Origin: Liolophura sinensis
Lineage: Eukaryota > Mollusca > Polyplacophora > Chitonida > Chitonidae
DNA length: 64,000 bases
Assembly: GCF_032854445.1 (NCBI RefSeq)
Contig: NC_088297.1
Coordinates: forward strand, 2,151,403-2,215,402
Reading direction: 5' to 3'
The notes beneath the pieces are model-generated. The model was given only the letters and a program-made list of their open reading frames with translations. It was not told the DNA's origin and made no database searches. The position numbers and the translations under genes are program-made. Below, piece by piece: positions 10,626 through 23,190 of the stretch; the stretch's first letter is position 1, and the number at the start of each line of letters is the position of its first letter.

Positions 10626-13227
10626 AGCACGCCTTCAGAGCACGCTAGCCTGCTGTGTTGCACATAAATTTGTTATCGTGATCTAAGTCAGTTGGGGATT
10701 TCTCTTCAACCTGTCTCCCATTACGGTAGTAAAGTGTGGAAGTACAGGTAGCTATCGGGATCTGTCCGGTGCATTCATAGTTAATGTGTTCAGTGATGGC
10801 GTGGGTTGGAAACGGTAAAGTGCTTTAGTGTGCCCTGACGTTTCTGTGGACAAATACCTAGCATTGATGATTCCATTACCTTAAGCGTAGTATGTTTTGC
10901 CAGTCCAGAATTGCTCATTTCATGTATATCGAGGATCAATCGTGGCTGCTGTGAAATTTTCTCGATGGTAGATCGTCTTGCAGCTTACACATGCAAGCAC
11001 TGTAAGGACGAATCAAGGGAATGATTCCCTGTCAAATTTGTGTTCGTATCGTGAGGTCAAAATAGAGATCCATTTGGACATCTTTTTAAATTCCTCGAAT
11101 ATTACAAGCATAGTTACCAAACAACAAATCTCCCTTTTTAACGGTTGGGTTGATTTACCACGACCTGGCATTTTATTGTTTCATTATAGAAGTGAATCAA
11201 CGTAGGCATATTTTTTCGAAATGGAGCGATGACTGAAATGTTGCATGTGTGAACTGTGTACTTTACGCGAAGTATTTCTCCGTAAAACGAATTTTAAGTC
11301 TTTGTATGTGACAACGATACCCAAAAGTTTATGGTTTGAGCGAAATTTTGTTCATTTTGTTTCGTATTTTTTTTCTCAGTACTGTGGCATTTGGCTGGCA
11401 GAGATTTACTCTTTGGAACCTTAACGTAGCATGTCCAATTTGCGATTTCATTTTGGTAAGGAAAAGGTTTACGACAGAATTATATAGTGGGACTTAATTA
11501 TGTTGCTGTTATATGGACTGGTTGAACCAAACACACGTTTCTCAGTTTTCTCCATGTATAAATGTTACTACATTCACCCTCATATAGGTTATCATTCAAA
11601 ACATATACACCTAACCACGATCTGTTCATAGCAGAAAAGAAGTGTCCTTGGCTGCCAGTACGATACATTTGCTTTATTTTGACAAATATTCAAATTTGAC
11701 AAATATTCATATTCCAGACACCTAAATATTCAAATGAACCAAATTCCAGATTCATTGAAAGGTCTTCTTATTGTCCTTTTGTACAGGATATTTCCTTTTG
11801 CTTGATTAATATTATGCAAAAATTATTCAAGCATCAATGAAACGAAATGTTCTATCAATAGTAGTGATCGGCGGTCTTCTGTTGTTACAGTTGCTATTTT
11901 TATTGCCCGTTAGAGCACTACATGTGTTATGGTTGATTTCAACGAAGTTTGCTTTAAGAATTGGTGTCCAGATTGGTTATTTCTTCATAATTAGCTAAAT
12001 GTTGTTAAATTGGGTGTAAAAAAAAACTATTGGCAAAAAAGTAGAGTAATCTGAGTAATATGTCATGAAAACCACTAGATACTGAGGCTGGATTTATGCA
12101 GTTTTTTCCCGCCAACAGTCGGTAGTCTCCGCCAAATAATGCCGTACAAGTCCAACCTTTAGGTTCAGTGCTTCGCGATTGAGTTCAGTGCTAAAAGGCC
12201 ACACAAGTGACAGCAAACATATCGTATTTCTCCACGAAATGGGTTGTGGCTGGTAGGGGTTGAAATCAGAATTCTGACGGACAGCTAAATTTTAACAGCA
12301 GGGAGGAAAAATAAGGCTTTGAATCTATGTATATAAACTCTGGTGATAGGGCTTTGTTTGTTTGTGTGCAAAACAAAGCGGGACTCCATTCGTCAAGAGT
12401 TTTTTCAACATCGGTATGCCGCTAAAGTCAAAGAAAAGTAGATACAACCACTTGATGGCTTCCAGTGAATAACGCTTTGATAAACGCTATCCCAGTGGCT
12501 GCCTCTCCTGTACACTAACGAGTGAGCTTCTAACAAATTGTTCAACAACGTAATAGTCGGTTGACACCTCCCGCAATCCTAGCGGTTTCTGACCGGCTAT
12601 AGAGGACGATTAAAACCGAAAACAATCCAGAAATAATCGTTAATCAAGAATTAATGACTCGTGTTGAAATACTGGTTGTTGATTAAAATTACTCATCAAA
12701 GGTCGTAAAACAAGTGACATCTCTTCAAATACTGCTCAGGATATATATTTATTTATTTGAATTGTGTTTTACGCCGTAATCAAGAATATTTCACTTATAC
12801 GACGGCGGCCAGCATTATGATGGGAGGAAACCGGGCAGAGCCCGGGGGAAATCCACAACCATCCGCAGGTTGCTGTCAGAGCTGCCCATTTTGTTCATCT
12901 AGGACATCGCCCGCTGAGCTTTACCGGGCGGGCGGCTGGAGATCGGTTAGGATAGTAAATCTGGTTTGGCGGGAATTATTAGGTTTCTCAGAGGCCTTCC
13001 TGGTAACATACGGTCAAATGGGTTATAATCTTTATGCTATGGACCGGAAGTTATATGTTGCCACTAATCATTTAACAGTTAAGCGTGGAAAATACTAACC
13101 AGTGTGGTCATATCCACACAAGTAATTGTTTATGCTTATTATCATTAATGAAGAAAATACTTCGGATGACGCTTGAACATTTTCGAGGACTGCTGTCGTT
13201 ATTGAGCTCTGGATTTTCCATTGACAG
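10626..13227. other. Inter-exon region
   Basis: AT-rich, no coding exon recognised. One antisense SINE lies at 12744-12935; nothing else could be identified. Confidence 0.55.
12744..12935 (-). repeat. tRNA-derived SINE, antisense, head lost
   Basis: TTTATTTATTTGAATTGTG, then GACGGCGGCCAGCATTATG and CCGGGCAGAGCCCGGG. It ends before the tRNA-like head. Confidence 0.88.
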
Positions 13228-13697
13228 TATCAGAGACGCCGTCCAGCCAAGGATCCGGAACTTGGACCATTGGTGGGCCTAGTCATGTTCTTTCGCCACA
13301 AGGAGGCGGGAGAGAAGCTTACAGAGGAACAAAGGGAGAAAGAGAGGCACGCAAACTCAAGATCCGTAACCTGGCCAGCCTCCCCAAGTCGGTGGTTGTC
13401 AACCTGGTGGTATGCGCTGGAATCTTTGAACGCTGGCTGTGGTCTACACTTGAGTTCGCTTCACAGCCTGCCGTGGAGACCTTGGACCCTGACACTCTGA
13501 ACTCATACCTTGTGGATTTCTTTGGATCGATTAAACGGCCTGACGGGACTGATTACAAGCGACGCTCACTTGAAAACCTCCGATGTAATCTGGACAGGTA
13601 TCTGCGAGAGATCGGTTACGAACACTCCATCATAGCATCTCCGCTGTTCCTCGACAGTCAGCTGGTGTACAGAGAACGACTGAAAACTCTACTGTGA
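13228..13697 (+). CDS. Terminal exon 5: core-binding (recombinase SAM-like) domain
   Basis: The acceptor GGATTTTCCATTGACAG ends at 13227, phase 1. It encodes 155 residues to the stop at 13695-13697. The order is a variable basic linker (about residues 1-45), LPKSVVVNLVVCAGIFERW, LDPDTLNSYLVDFFGSI, and LDRYLREIGYEHSIIASP. The exon is visibly more GC-rich than its flanks. The post-stop sequence TGTACGTCATCAGAG is a variant of that after exons 2 and 4. The nearest AATAAA is about 1.1 kb downstream (14836-14841). Confidence 0.8.
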
Positions 13698-15272
13698 TGT
13701 ACGTCATCAGAGTCTTCTGCATCTGCTTTGCTTCTTGTGCATTAAGTCCTGACAGTCATCCAAGTCGTAAATCATTATTGTTCCTCACAACTCTGATAAA
13801 ATTTCTATGGTTTAGTGTGCTGTAGATGTCGAGGTTTTTCGCTGAATTCCCAACTAAGTGTTCAATGGTGCTAGTGTCAGTTATAAATGTATCCTTCTAA
13901 ATTGACCTGTCCATCTGCTGGTTCTTTTCTTTTTTTTTCAGAGAGCCAGTTTACATGCGTATATACATTTTAAGAGGCTTCTAAAGCACGATATTTCTTT
14001 AACCCCTTAAACATATACCGCATCATGCCTCAGATTAAGCAGAGCTATGCATGCTGACGAAGCAGAGTGTCAGATCCTTGACACTCCATCTACTTTAATC
14101 TACTTACAAGAGAACTGTACTCGTAAAATTTAACAAACGTAGGGTGAAGGCAATTCATGGAATATCCTTGACTCACCCGAGGTTTTAAAGTGGTAACAAG
14201 AGGTAACGCTGTATGAGATCGCCACATACGCTACAAAACGAGACATGTACATGCGATGTGCACAGCCCTTCCTTGTATTACTGTCAAAGTAAAGATGATT
14301 ATAAACGATGATTGGAGCTGTTTTTTTTTTGTTGTTGACATGAAACAGTTGTTTTCTATATATTATTACAAGACACTGTCTCTTGCAACTGTGTGTTTCG
14401 CCGAGGGGGTATTAATGTATTGCACGATAGTTTTAATTGTGAAATGTGGTCAGCGAACGCGAGAACACCTCTCCTGACTTTTCTTTCTACATGACAAATA
14501 GTGAGCATTTAACGATTATATTTGTCGATGTACGTTTTGCCCGTCGGAGGTGCAGATCACATGTGTCTACGATCAGATATGGCTTCCAAGTGCATATTTA
14601 CTATGAGACCTTTTCTGTCTATTGTCTATGTTGCATCATATGTGCTATGCGCACGATGAAAAGAAAAGGTGAGCTTATTGTCGTATATATGACGATAAGG
14701 TGATATGAAAACCATATAGTTGCCATGAACTTTATGCAAATAACATCTTTTCCCCTGTAGGAATCATGTGATTTCAGAAAAACTTGAACGGTTTATTGCT
14801 TATTTTACTTGTGTCTTACTGTCCACGTATAGATAAATAAAAGTTTTGAATAAGTCCTGTAACAACAATGAAACAAGAAATATGTTAAGTTTGTAAGTCT
14901 CAAATTAGGATTAAACTGAGTAAAACCTGAAACTGTAGTGGAAACGAAATATTTTCCAGAAGAAATCAATGTATAGAGGGGTGATGATATCTTTAAAACT
15001 TCTGGCGCTTGGTGGGTGTCTGCAGATATCGATCATGGAAGATGTTAGAAATGGACTGCAATTCCGGCGGTATTTCATTGTCATCAGGGCGAACTTTCTG
15101 GTAAAAGAAGTCCTGTTATCCTTATCGGGCGCAGTCTAGAATAGATTAATTTATCTTTACATCATGCAAAGCAAACGCCGGTGTAATTAGCGTAATGAAA
15201 AAAAAGAACTTTCTAATTGCGGGCGAGTGTGGAATGTGTAGTAACCCGGCGATGTGGGTTTTTCATTGACAG
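13698..15272. other. Inter-exon region
   Basis: No coding exon or named repeat recognised. Short open frames around 14256-14703 lack homology cues. A candidate AATAAA lies at 14836-14841. Confidence 0.5.
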
Positions 15273-15709
15273 TTTCCGGGAGTTTCGACACCATCGAGCT
15301 GAAGGATTATCCCGCCTGGTTCCTGGATTACGCGAAGAACGCCGAACCCAGGAAAGAGAATCGCCTAAGGAAGATTCGTAACTTATCCAGTCTTCCCAAG
15401 TCCTACGTCGTGAAGCTGACATGGGCTGTTGGGATCTTTGAGGTGTGGATGTGGGCCAGGTATGGACTGCAGAACGAACCTGCTGCCGAAACTCTAGATC
15501 CGGAGACCCTGGACGCGTATCTCGAGGAGTTCTTCACCACGGTTAAGCGGCCATCGGGCCAGGACTATCGGAGAGGTACGCTGGAGAGTGTCAGGTTTAA
15601 GATAGAGCGCTATCTGAAAGAAACAGGCTACAGACACTCCATCGTTTCCTCGCCGCTGTTCAAGAGAAGTCGTCTGGCCTATAAGCAAAGGATGGCCTCT
15701 TTGCCATGA
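15273..15709 (+). CDS. Terminal exon 6: core-binding (recombinase SAM-like) domain
   Basis: The acceptor GGGTTTTTCATTGACAG ends at 15272, phase 1. It encodes 144 residues to the stop at 15707-15709. With exon 7 it forms a clear sub-family: both have YPAWFLDY/YPAWFLEY in the linker, LPKSYVVKL/LPKTYVVNL, WMWARY, LDAYLEEFFTTVKRPSG and RYLKETGYRHSIVSSP, ending AYKQRMASLP. The intron just upstream is also shared with exon 7 (GTAAC..GGCG..GTGGGTTTTT), so these two arose by a separate duplication. Confidence 0.8.
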
Positions 15710-17982
15710 GTTTTGGAAGTGAACTAGCAACGGCCTTTGTACACAAGACATTTCACCTCAAAGAACCAACTTATACACGGAAAATGCATGTTGAACGCTT
15801 TGCGTAAAACTTAGCTTTTTATTAGTATGTCCCCCCCAAAAATTTGTTGGAATGTCAAACGAAACTTCGTGCGAATATGTAGTAAAGCATACAGCATAGA
15901 CTTCCAATAGAATCACAGGTTACATGGAATGAAAGACTGAATTGATGTTTCTTCAGATCTGGCTTCGATGTTCAAGATCTGAAAAGTTGAAATGGAAAGC
16001 AGTCAACGTCTATGATGGGTGATCGTCTTTCTGTGGGTTCAGAGTCTGATTAGTGCTGTTGTACTCTGAACGTACTGATAAATGTGGTCAATGCTGTTTT
16101 GAATGACAGGTAATGAAAACACAGAGCAGCTGCGCGATTTGAACGTAATAAATATAAGCGTCAAGTCCGACATTCATATACCATTCGTAGTCCGTAAATG
16201 CCGTTCCAAGTCGATAATCACAAGATCCATTTCCAAAACAACGTTTAACACTAACTTCCAAAGACAAAGGTATGTAAGAAATTATACAAACTTCTTCTTG
16301 GTGATACAAAGGTGACGACAAAGTGCTACTTCAGACCCAAGGGAAATCAGGGGAAAATATTTAAATGATATGGAGGATACCCTATGGAAGACAGCTAACG
16401 CCACGGTTCAAAAAGCTATACGTTGAGATTAACAAAGTCCTCAACAAACAAAATCTTTGATAGTTTGCGTAAAATTTTCCTGATGTGACGTGACGTGATA
16501 ACATTCCTTACGTGCCGATAAATCAGGCAGATATGACGTCAAGTAAGACACGTGCTGGAATGACGTCATGCTCGTTTGAAAGTGTTGTCCTTAAGATTTC
16601 CTGTGAAGCCGTCTTTCCACTTTTGCCCTATATTCAAGGATCCAAGTTATCTTGAATAAGATAAAACGCAGCTTACTGTATAGTTTTAGAGAGACATAAA
16701 TCTGTATATTTGGATATTATCCCTGACTTCATGTCGTTATCAGGGACAACAGACGTTCAACTAGTGGGATTCCCAATCTGATATGAACAAAATGCTTTAG
16801 AACTCACGCACCTGCTCCAAACATCGGTGTCCATTTCCTCTTAATACCTTTCACTGAATATTTAAACACAATTAATTTGTGCCTAAAAGATCGCTAGGTT
16901 AACAGTTGCGCAATTTCATGCTTCGATGTCGTCGAACCACGCTGTAATCATTTTACTAACCTTTCAGTGACGTAGATAATTATGAAGTGGCATTTGCGCT
17001 TGTTTTTTTTTTTTTTCTTTTTTTTTTTTAGACTGACATATTGTTCAGCGCCGCTTTATGGCGATACTTTCCATTACCGTGTATATTTCTGCATGTTAAA
17101 CTGTTCTGATTTGATCCACAGGAATCCACTACCGCCCGCCCCCACCCCCCACCCCCCCCCCCCTCACCACTTCCCCAACCTAAAAAAAAAAACAAAAAAA
17201 TGACACAACAAAGAAAAATTATTACATTAGTTTTCCGAAAGTCGAGCACGAGGCTCGGTATACACAGTCACTTCCGGAAGTCCCTCCGCGAGAGATTATC
17301 GCTGTAGTGTATTCAGAGATAAAAAAAAGTATAGCTAAAAGCTGTGAAAATTGACACAATCAAGAAATACATGTCTAGCTTTTGTGACAATGGTACTTAT
17401 TCAATTCTCATTATTGCAGTTGTTATGCTGTTGGGTGACAGAAAGATGTGACATATGTAGTTGATGTGGTTTGACCTATGTTTTCTAGGTTACCTTTGCT
17501 CAAATGCGTGTTATTCAAAGACCATTCGGAAACCACATCTTTTGTTGTATGCATGTATCATTATGTGTAGTAAATATAACCTGGTTTGAAATTTTAACTA
17601 GGATTTCATCTGTTTGAGGGGTGAGTAATGTGGAAGTCATATCTCATTTGACAAACTGGACAAAGATCCTAACCTAAACGAAATATTGGGTCATTATAAT
17701 CAATTAGTCTGGGTTTTATTTCATTTCTTGTTGTACTTACATCATTTATATATAATCTAGACATTGTCTACAGATGTTCAAGTGAAAAGTGTTACATTGC
17801 AAAGTATACTTCTCCACGGTTTTGTCCCCGAGTATGTTTTGTATATGGGATGCGTATGTACATTACAGATAATGTGCTCAAAGGAAAACGTGATACCTGG
17901 TATATATTTGAGCCAGACCTTAGAGACATGTGACACGTGTGACTCTGTTGTAACGCGGCGTTATGGGTTTTTCCATTGACAG
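15710..17982. other. Inter-exon region
   Basis: AT-rich with homopolymer tracts (T tracts near 17004-17030; C tract near 17140-17163). No coding exon or named repeat recognised. Confidence 0.5.
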
Positions 17983-18455
17983 TGTCCAGAGAGGAGAGTT
18001 TTTCGGAGACGTCAAACCGCCCGGAGCATGCCGAGACATCAAACCTCCCGGAGTATCCTGCCTGGTTTTTGGAGTACACGAAAGGCGCCGCGCCGAAGAA
18101 GAAAAGCAGACTCCGGAAAATTCGGAACTTGGCCAGCCTTCCGAAAACCTACGTCGTGAACCTGGCAGGAGCAGCGGGCATCTTCGAGAGATGGATGTGG
18201 GCGAGGTACGATCTACGCGACGAGCCTGCCGCTGAGAGTCTCGATCCGGAAACTCTGGACGTTTATCTTGAGGAGTTTTTCACCACCATTAAGCGACCAA
18301 GTGGGGAGGAGTACCGAAGAGGAACACTGGAGAGCATGAGGTTTAAGATTGAGCGCTATCTGCGGGAAACGGGCTACGCACATTCCATCGTGTCTTCGCC
18401 TATGTTCATGAGGAGTTGTATGGCATACAAACATAGAATGGCTTCTCTGCCATAA
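17983..18455 (+). CDS. Terminal exon 7: core-binding (recombinase SAM-like) domain
   Basis: The acceptor GGGTTTTTCCATTGACAG ends at 17982, phase 1. It encodes 156 residues to the stop at 18453-18455. A short linker contains a locally repeated SNRPEHAETSNLPEYP motif and the block APKKKSRLRKIRNLASLPK, a basic stretch that could act as a nuclear localisation signal (inference). The domain continues FERWMWARYDL, LDPETLDVYLEEFFTTI and RYLRETGYAHSIVSSP. Sister of exon 6. An AATAAA lies at 18877-18882. Confidence 0.8.
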
Positions 18456-18876
18456 ACTTGACTCTCTTGTTTGAGAGCAAACTGGTAAATACTACATGCC
18501 TCTGAAAAACCAACATTCTGACAATTGGAAGGGCATCATAAATACCAAAAAAATACTGTTCCAGATTCGGTTAAGGGTACAGGACTAAAGATACTGGATT
18601 TTTACCAGGCGTTCTTGACGATAAAGTGATATAGGACAGAATTCTTACATCCAGCCTTCAAAGATCGTTTGTTTTATTAAACAATGATGGAATTGTAATA
18701 TGTTTTTTACGCTGTTTCGTTAATTCACAAATCTGTATACAAACGTCAGTAATTGTACCGAATGTAAAAAAAAACTAAATTAAGGGATTGGATATTAAAC
18801 ACGTGATGTATCAGTCTGTATGCTCTTGTAATAGGACTTCTTGGACGGCGTGTTGATTGATACTATACCGTGACTA

Positions 18877-18882
18877 AATAAA
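18877..18882 (+). promoter_or_regulatory. Candidate poly(A) signal after exon 7
   Basis: AATAAA about 420 bp past the stop of exon 7. Plausible as its cleavage signal; not proven. Confidence 0.35.
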
Positions 18883-19157
18883 GGACAAGGCTTACACAGT
18901 GTGAAGTCTTATCAAAGGAGAGAACACTGACGAATTAGCCAGTGGTATCTCGCTGTCGAATTCAGCGTTCAGAAGATCATTTACGGTTTTACAACAGATT
19001 CACCATGTACCTAGCGAGGTACATTTCCTCCTAATTTGGACAGGTTTCGTCTTCCATGTCTTAGCAGTAAAGTTTCCTCTTTATCTTTGTATGTTTCCTG
19101 ATAGTCATCTAGACCATTGGTGTCTAACTGTACCTTGTTACTTTTACAGATTTACAT

Positions 19158-19300
19158 GAACAGTTAGAATAAAACCCTAGCTGAGATAAATTGACAAGAG
19201 GCCGTATTTCACCGGTTACGTGTGACCATTTGCCCGTTATTAAACTGTCGTCACTGCTCTGGTTTTACTTTCTATGCTGTACGTTTTTTAATTATTTTAA
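19158..19300 (+). repeat. Dispersed repeat family D, copy 2
   Basis: GAACAGTTAGAATAAAACCC, then ATTGACAAGAGGCCGTATTT. Matches 158-320 and 34196-34335. Confidence 0.6.
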
Positions 19301-19901
19301 ATGTTTACTTCTGGATCCGAAAAGTTTCGTCAGGTTTTTGGCATGTTTCCTGCAGATACGCACGACCGCTGCATGTCATATGAATAAACTAAAGTTTTCT
19401 TGTTTCACAAGAACACCATTTTCGAGGTTTAGCCTGGGCATCTGAACAACTCTGGCGTGACCTTCTGTGAAAAAAGTATAACTTTGGTTAAATACTACTC
19501 CTCTTCCACCAGTATGGTGTGCATGTCGTGATGGGGGTGGGGTGGGGTGGGGGTGGAACGTGGTAACCTGGGTACACTAGTTTACTCCACCCATAAACTG
19601 GTCGGCATCGTATCTGTGAAACATGTTGAGTACATTTATGTAACAAGAGCACTGAAGTCAATAAACAAATCAGTAAATAAATGAAGAAATATAACCCACT
19701 GTTTCAAAGATCAGATCTTTCCAACTTAAGTGATACTAGTAAAAGCCCTGCAGTGGCCACATACAGAATAGCCACGGTACGTTAATTACGTAGGTACTTG
19801 TGTTCACTTACCAGATGAACCAGTAAAAGGGGTTTTGATTTCTAGAAGCAGCAGTGATGTCATACATCCCGGTGCCCGTGACTGTTGTAAAATTTGAACA
19901 G

Positions 19902-20171
19902 ATTTATTTATTTATTTATTTGATTGGTGTTTTACGCCGTACTCAAGAATATCTCGCTTATATGACGGCGGCCAGCAATATGGTGGGTGGAAACCGGGCA
20001 GAGCCCGGGGAAAACCCACGACCTTCCGTAGGTTGCTGGCAGACATTCCCACGTATGGCCGGAGAGGAAGCTAGCATGAGCTGGACTTGAACTCACAGCG
20101 ACCGCATTGGTGAGAACCTCCTGGGTCATTACGCTGCGCTAGCGCACTAACCAACTGAGCCATGGAGCCCC
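19902..20171 (-). repeat. tRNA-derived SINE, near full-length
   Basis: This is the best complete copy. Read on the minus strand it starts GGGGCTCCATGGCTCAGTTG (A-box-like), has a B-box-like GAGTTCAAGTCC, the body CCGGGCTCTGCCCGG, and a tail ending CACCAATCAAATAAATAAA. Polymerase III promoter elements are inferred from these matches. Confidence 0.93.
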
Positions 20172-20179
20172 AATTTGAA

Positions 20180-20350
20180 CAGAAAGGGCTTATAACATAA
20201 CCCTTGAGAGGCCTAGTGAGTCTCGGAGACTTTAAACAATGGTACTTGTCTAGACCAAGGAAACAGGGCTGGTCGTAGCCTTGTGTGAATATGAGGTGAC
20301 TGGGTGTGTCTGGTGTCTTCGGCATGATTCTTCAGTGTCGGCAGCACGTT
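20180..20350. repeat. Dispersed repeat family B, copy 4
   Basis: Contains GGTGTCTTCGGCATGATTC and CTAGACCAAGGAAACAGGGC. It sits directly beside the SINE head at 20171. Confidence 0.6.
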
Positions 20351-20879
20351 GGCGGCTTGGACACGAACTGCCAGACTGAGACTTAGTTCACTAAAACCGA
20401 AGCAAAAATAGATACATAGATTTAGTTATTGACCTTAGTTAGGTGTTTTTCCAGCTATGCATGTAAATGCTAAATTAGTAGCAAACTACACTCTCCCTGA
20501 CACCATAGCTTAAGCTTAATTAGGTAAGGAAAATTGCTGTAATTTTACCCGTAATTTGTTAGACGCCATCGACCTGGAATTACTCGACATGCTGTTGAAT
20601 AAAAAGTAACATGAAAACAGTGTAAGGCAAAGTTTATGTATTTTTTTAATTTTTAATTTTTTTTATTTTCTTTTTTTTTTGGGGGGGGGGGGGGGGTTCT
20701 ACTAGACTAACATTGTGTCTTTGTGTAAAGCGATGAACATACTTTAGATAGTGTACCTGTCCACACGAATGATATATGTATGTTGTATTTATGTGAGAAT
20801 AGCGTTGGCGGCGACATGCCTGTAGAGGTCTACAAGTCATCCCCGTTGTAACGATGCACTCTGGGTTTTCCATTGACAG

Positions 20880-21388
20880 AGCCAGGTGAGCAGTGGAGTG
20901 ATTTGCCCATAGCAGACTCCAGTTTACAGGAAATTCCACGACCTGTCCATTTCTGGGCCCCTGGAATGCCGAAAGTTTCTGGGATGCACCGAGGTCACAG
21001 ACGCAACAAGCTGCGTAACCTGGAAACGTTACCCAAGTCGGCTGTGGCCAACATGGTGGTGGCGGCTGGGATGCTGGAACGCTGGATCTGGCGACACGTT
21101 GAAGGCATGAACCAAACGTCCGTGGAGACCCTGGAACCGGAAACGCTGAACTCGTACCTTGTGGATTTCTTTAGTACGGTGAGGCGTCCTGACGGGACAG
21201 AGTACAAGCCTCGTTCCCTGGAGAGCCTGAGGTGTAACCTGGACAGATACCTGCGGGAAGTCGGCTACCATCACTCCATCATCTCGTCACCCATTTTCTC
21301 CGGGAGTCAGTGGGCATACAGACATCGTCTGAGGTCTCTATTGTCGACACCCAGTCCCTCGGGGGCCCAGGATGGGCAGCCTTCGTGA
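20880..21388 (+). CDS. Terminal exon 8: core-binding (recombinase SAM-like) domain
   Basis: The acceptor GGGTTTTCCATTGACAG ends at 20879, phase 1. It encodes 168 residues to the stop at 21386-21388. The linker (about 45 residues) is unique to this copy. The domain follows: LPKSAVANMVVAAGMLERW, LEPETLNSYLVDFFSTV, LDRYLREVGYHHSIISSP. A C-terminal tail of about 15 residues rich in Ser, Pro and Gly extends past the usual RLRSLL end. The acceptor is almost identical to those of exons 2, 5 and 7 although the linker is not. Confidence 0.8.
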
Positions 21389-22381
21389 TACTTGTCATGG
21401 TCATTTCTCGAGCCATCTGTGTCAAACAATAGCACGTTTTTTTTATTTATTTATTTAAAATGAACACTGGGATCCGTGCCTTTGAAATAGACTTTTGCCT
21501 TGTGTGATCTGTTCATTTATTAGGCCTTGTTCCGATCGAGATGAACATTCTTGCTATGTGGATCCGATTCTTGTGACTCAGTCAACGTGGAGGACAAAAT
21601 AGTTTTTGTACATGATGATGCTATATGTTCCAACCTACGAAACGTACTTATTCCAGGGAAATGCAATTGCAAAGTAATTTCAGAAAAAAAGGAGAATTTA
21701 TACACCTGTTCAGAAAAGTTTACGGTTTCTTGACGGATTCATCGTTTGATGACGATCCGTGAAAAGTGTTACCTGTAAGCTTGGGTCAATTTTTTTTATG
21801 TACGTTATTTACAAAACTTCTTGAACATGACGTATTGTAATAGTAAAAGATGCCTGCAGTTTTGGATACAGGTTTTTTTTTTTTTTTCTGTACGCAGGCA
21901 CCGCCCTTCTGGCTTTGTGCACAAGTAATGCCATAGTCACATAAGCAAGTTGCTATAAAGCTACTTGACGTGTATAGGCGTACAGCGCCGTATTATACGT
22001 GTGCCTGTGTTCGCAGCCAGAGTGTTGTGACTTAAATCATTAATACTATTAATACATACCACCATAGATTTAGGTCTTTAAGTCCATACTGTAACACCTA
22101 CCTCGCACTTGTGTTTGGTAAGTAACTGTTGCAAACATTATTGTACATTAGTCAAATCTTTACAGTACTTTTGTATGTGGCGTAAAATACAGTAATGTGG
22201 TGTGTATATCCAGAGGTTTTGAACACTGCGGCATTTGCACTAGTCGATAATAGAAAAACTCGTTTCCGAAACATTGGAGTACACTCAAAAAATTAATCTG
22301 GTAAAGTAACACAAAGTGCTTAATAACAGTACATTTAGACATCACTCAGACAACAGACTGTGAAATTTAACAGATTTCTGA

Positions 22382-22383
<2 letters not shown>

Positions 22384-22435
<52 letters not shown>
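22384..22435. repeat. (AT)n microsatellite
   Basis: About 25 uninterrupted TA dinucleotides. Confidence 0.97.
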
Positions 22436-22438
<3 letters not shown>

Positions 22439-22749
22439 GCAAACGTCTTCAGTATGAGTATTTCTGAACATATCCTTTTGTTACAACCGGCACTGTTGAT
22501 ATTATGAGATTGTTGTATGTCCGGATGTGCAAATATGTATGGAGATGCCATTGCTGTAGAAGCGGCCAATAATGTTTCAGATGAGATCACTACCATTCGA
22601 CCAATCAGCTTGCATGTCCCAGTCAGTGACCACGCTTACAAAACGATCGTAGCTACATTTCAAACAACGCTACTTTTAAGTTCATCAACGAAAGTAAAAT
22701 TCTCAGTCTTAGTTACGTCGCCTGCAACAAAAGAATTGTTACTTTTCTA

Positions 22750-22790
22750 TCTTTTTGGTGTTTTACGCCGTACTCCAGAATATCCTAGAG
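22750..22790 (-). repeat. SINE 3'-end fragment
   Basis: TTTTTGGTGTTTTACGCCG then TACTCCAGAATAT, the tail end of the antisense SINE only. Confidence 0.7.
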
Positions 22791-23163
22791 ATACGACCTG
22801 GCACGTCTCGTTTTACTACGAACGTTCTCGTGTTTTAGCCTCGTACAGAATGTGATGATGGTAAATGACTGAAGTGTTGGGATGGCCAAGTTTTTGTTGC
22901 AGTGGGCGATGTTTGTTCTTTTAGTTCAAGTTAACATGGATGTGTGTTTAAGTATTTCTGTAGTTTGCTTGAGTAAGTATGTAATTTCATTGAAATTCAG
23001 CACCGCAAGTTGTTACATACTACGACAAAGCATACATGTGCATATTTTACGAATACTTGTGATGCATCGCTCACTTAATCTTATTATTAGATGCCTTAAG
23101 CTAGAAGTCACAAGCTGTAACAAATTTAACGTTAATGTACAGTTAGTTTATCTATTTTAATTT

Positions 23164-23190
23164 GAAGTTACAAGTTGAACTTGTAACTTC
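23164..23190. repeat. 27-bp palindrome
   Basis: Arms GAAGTTACAAGTT and AACTTGTAACTTC pair perfectly around a single G. Probably part of a decayed fold-back element. Confidence 0.8.

Larger units (their letters stand above)
18456..20879. other. Inter-exon region
   Basis: No coding exon seen. It contains a candidate poly(A) signal (18877-18882), repeat family D copy 2 (about 19158-19300), a full-length antisense SINE (19902-20171), repeat B copy 4 (about 20180-20350) and a G tract near 20682-20696. Confidence 0.55.

Noticed and set aside
12757-13098. 113-residue frame, and similar frames at 19854, 25588, 47358 and 63736
   Set aside because: These are translations of the SINE (recurring RRTQEYFTYTTAASIM-type strings), not genes.
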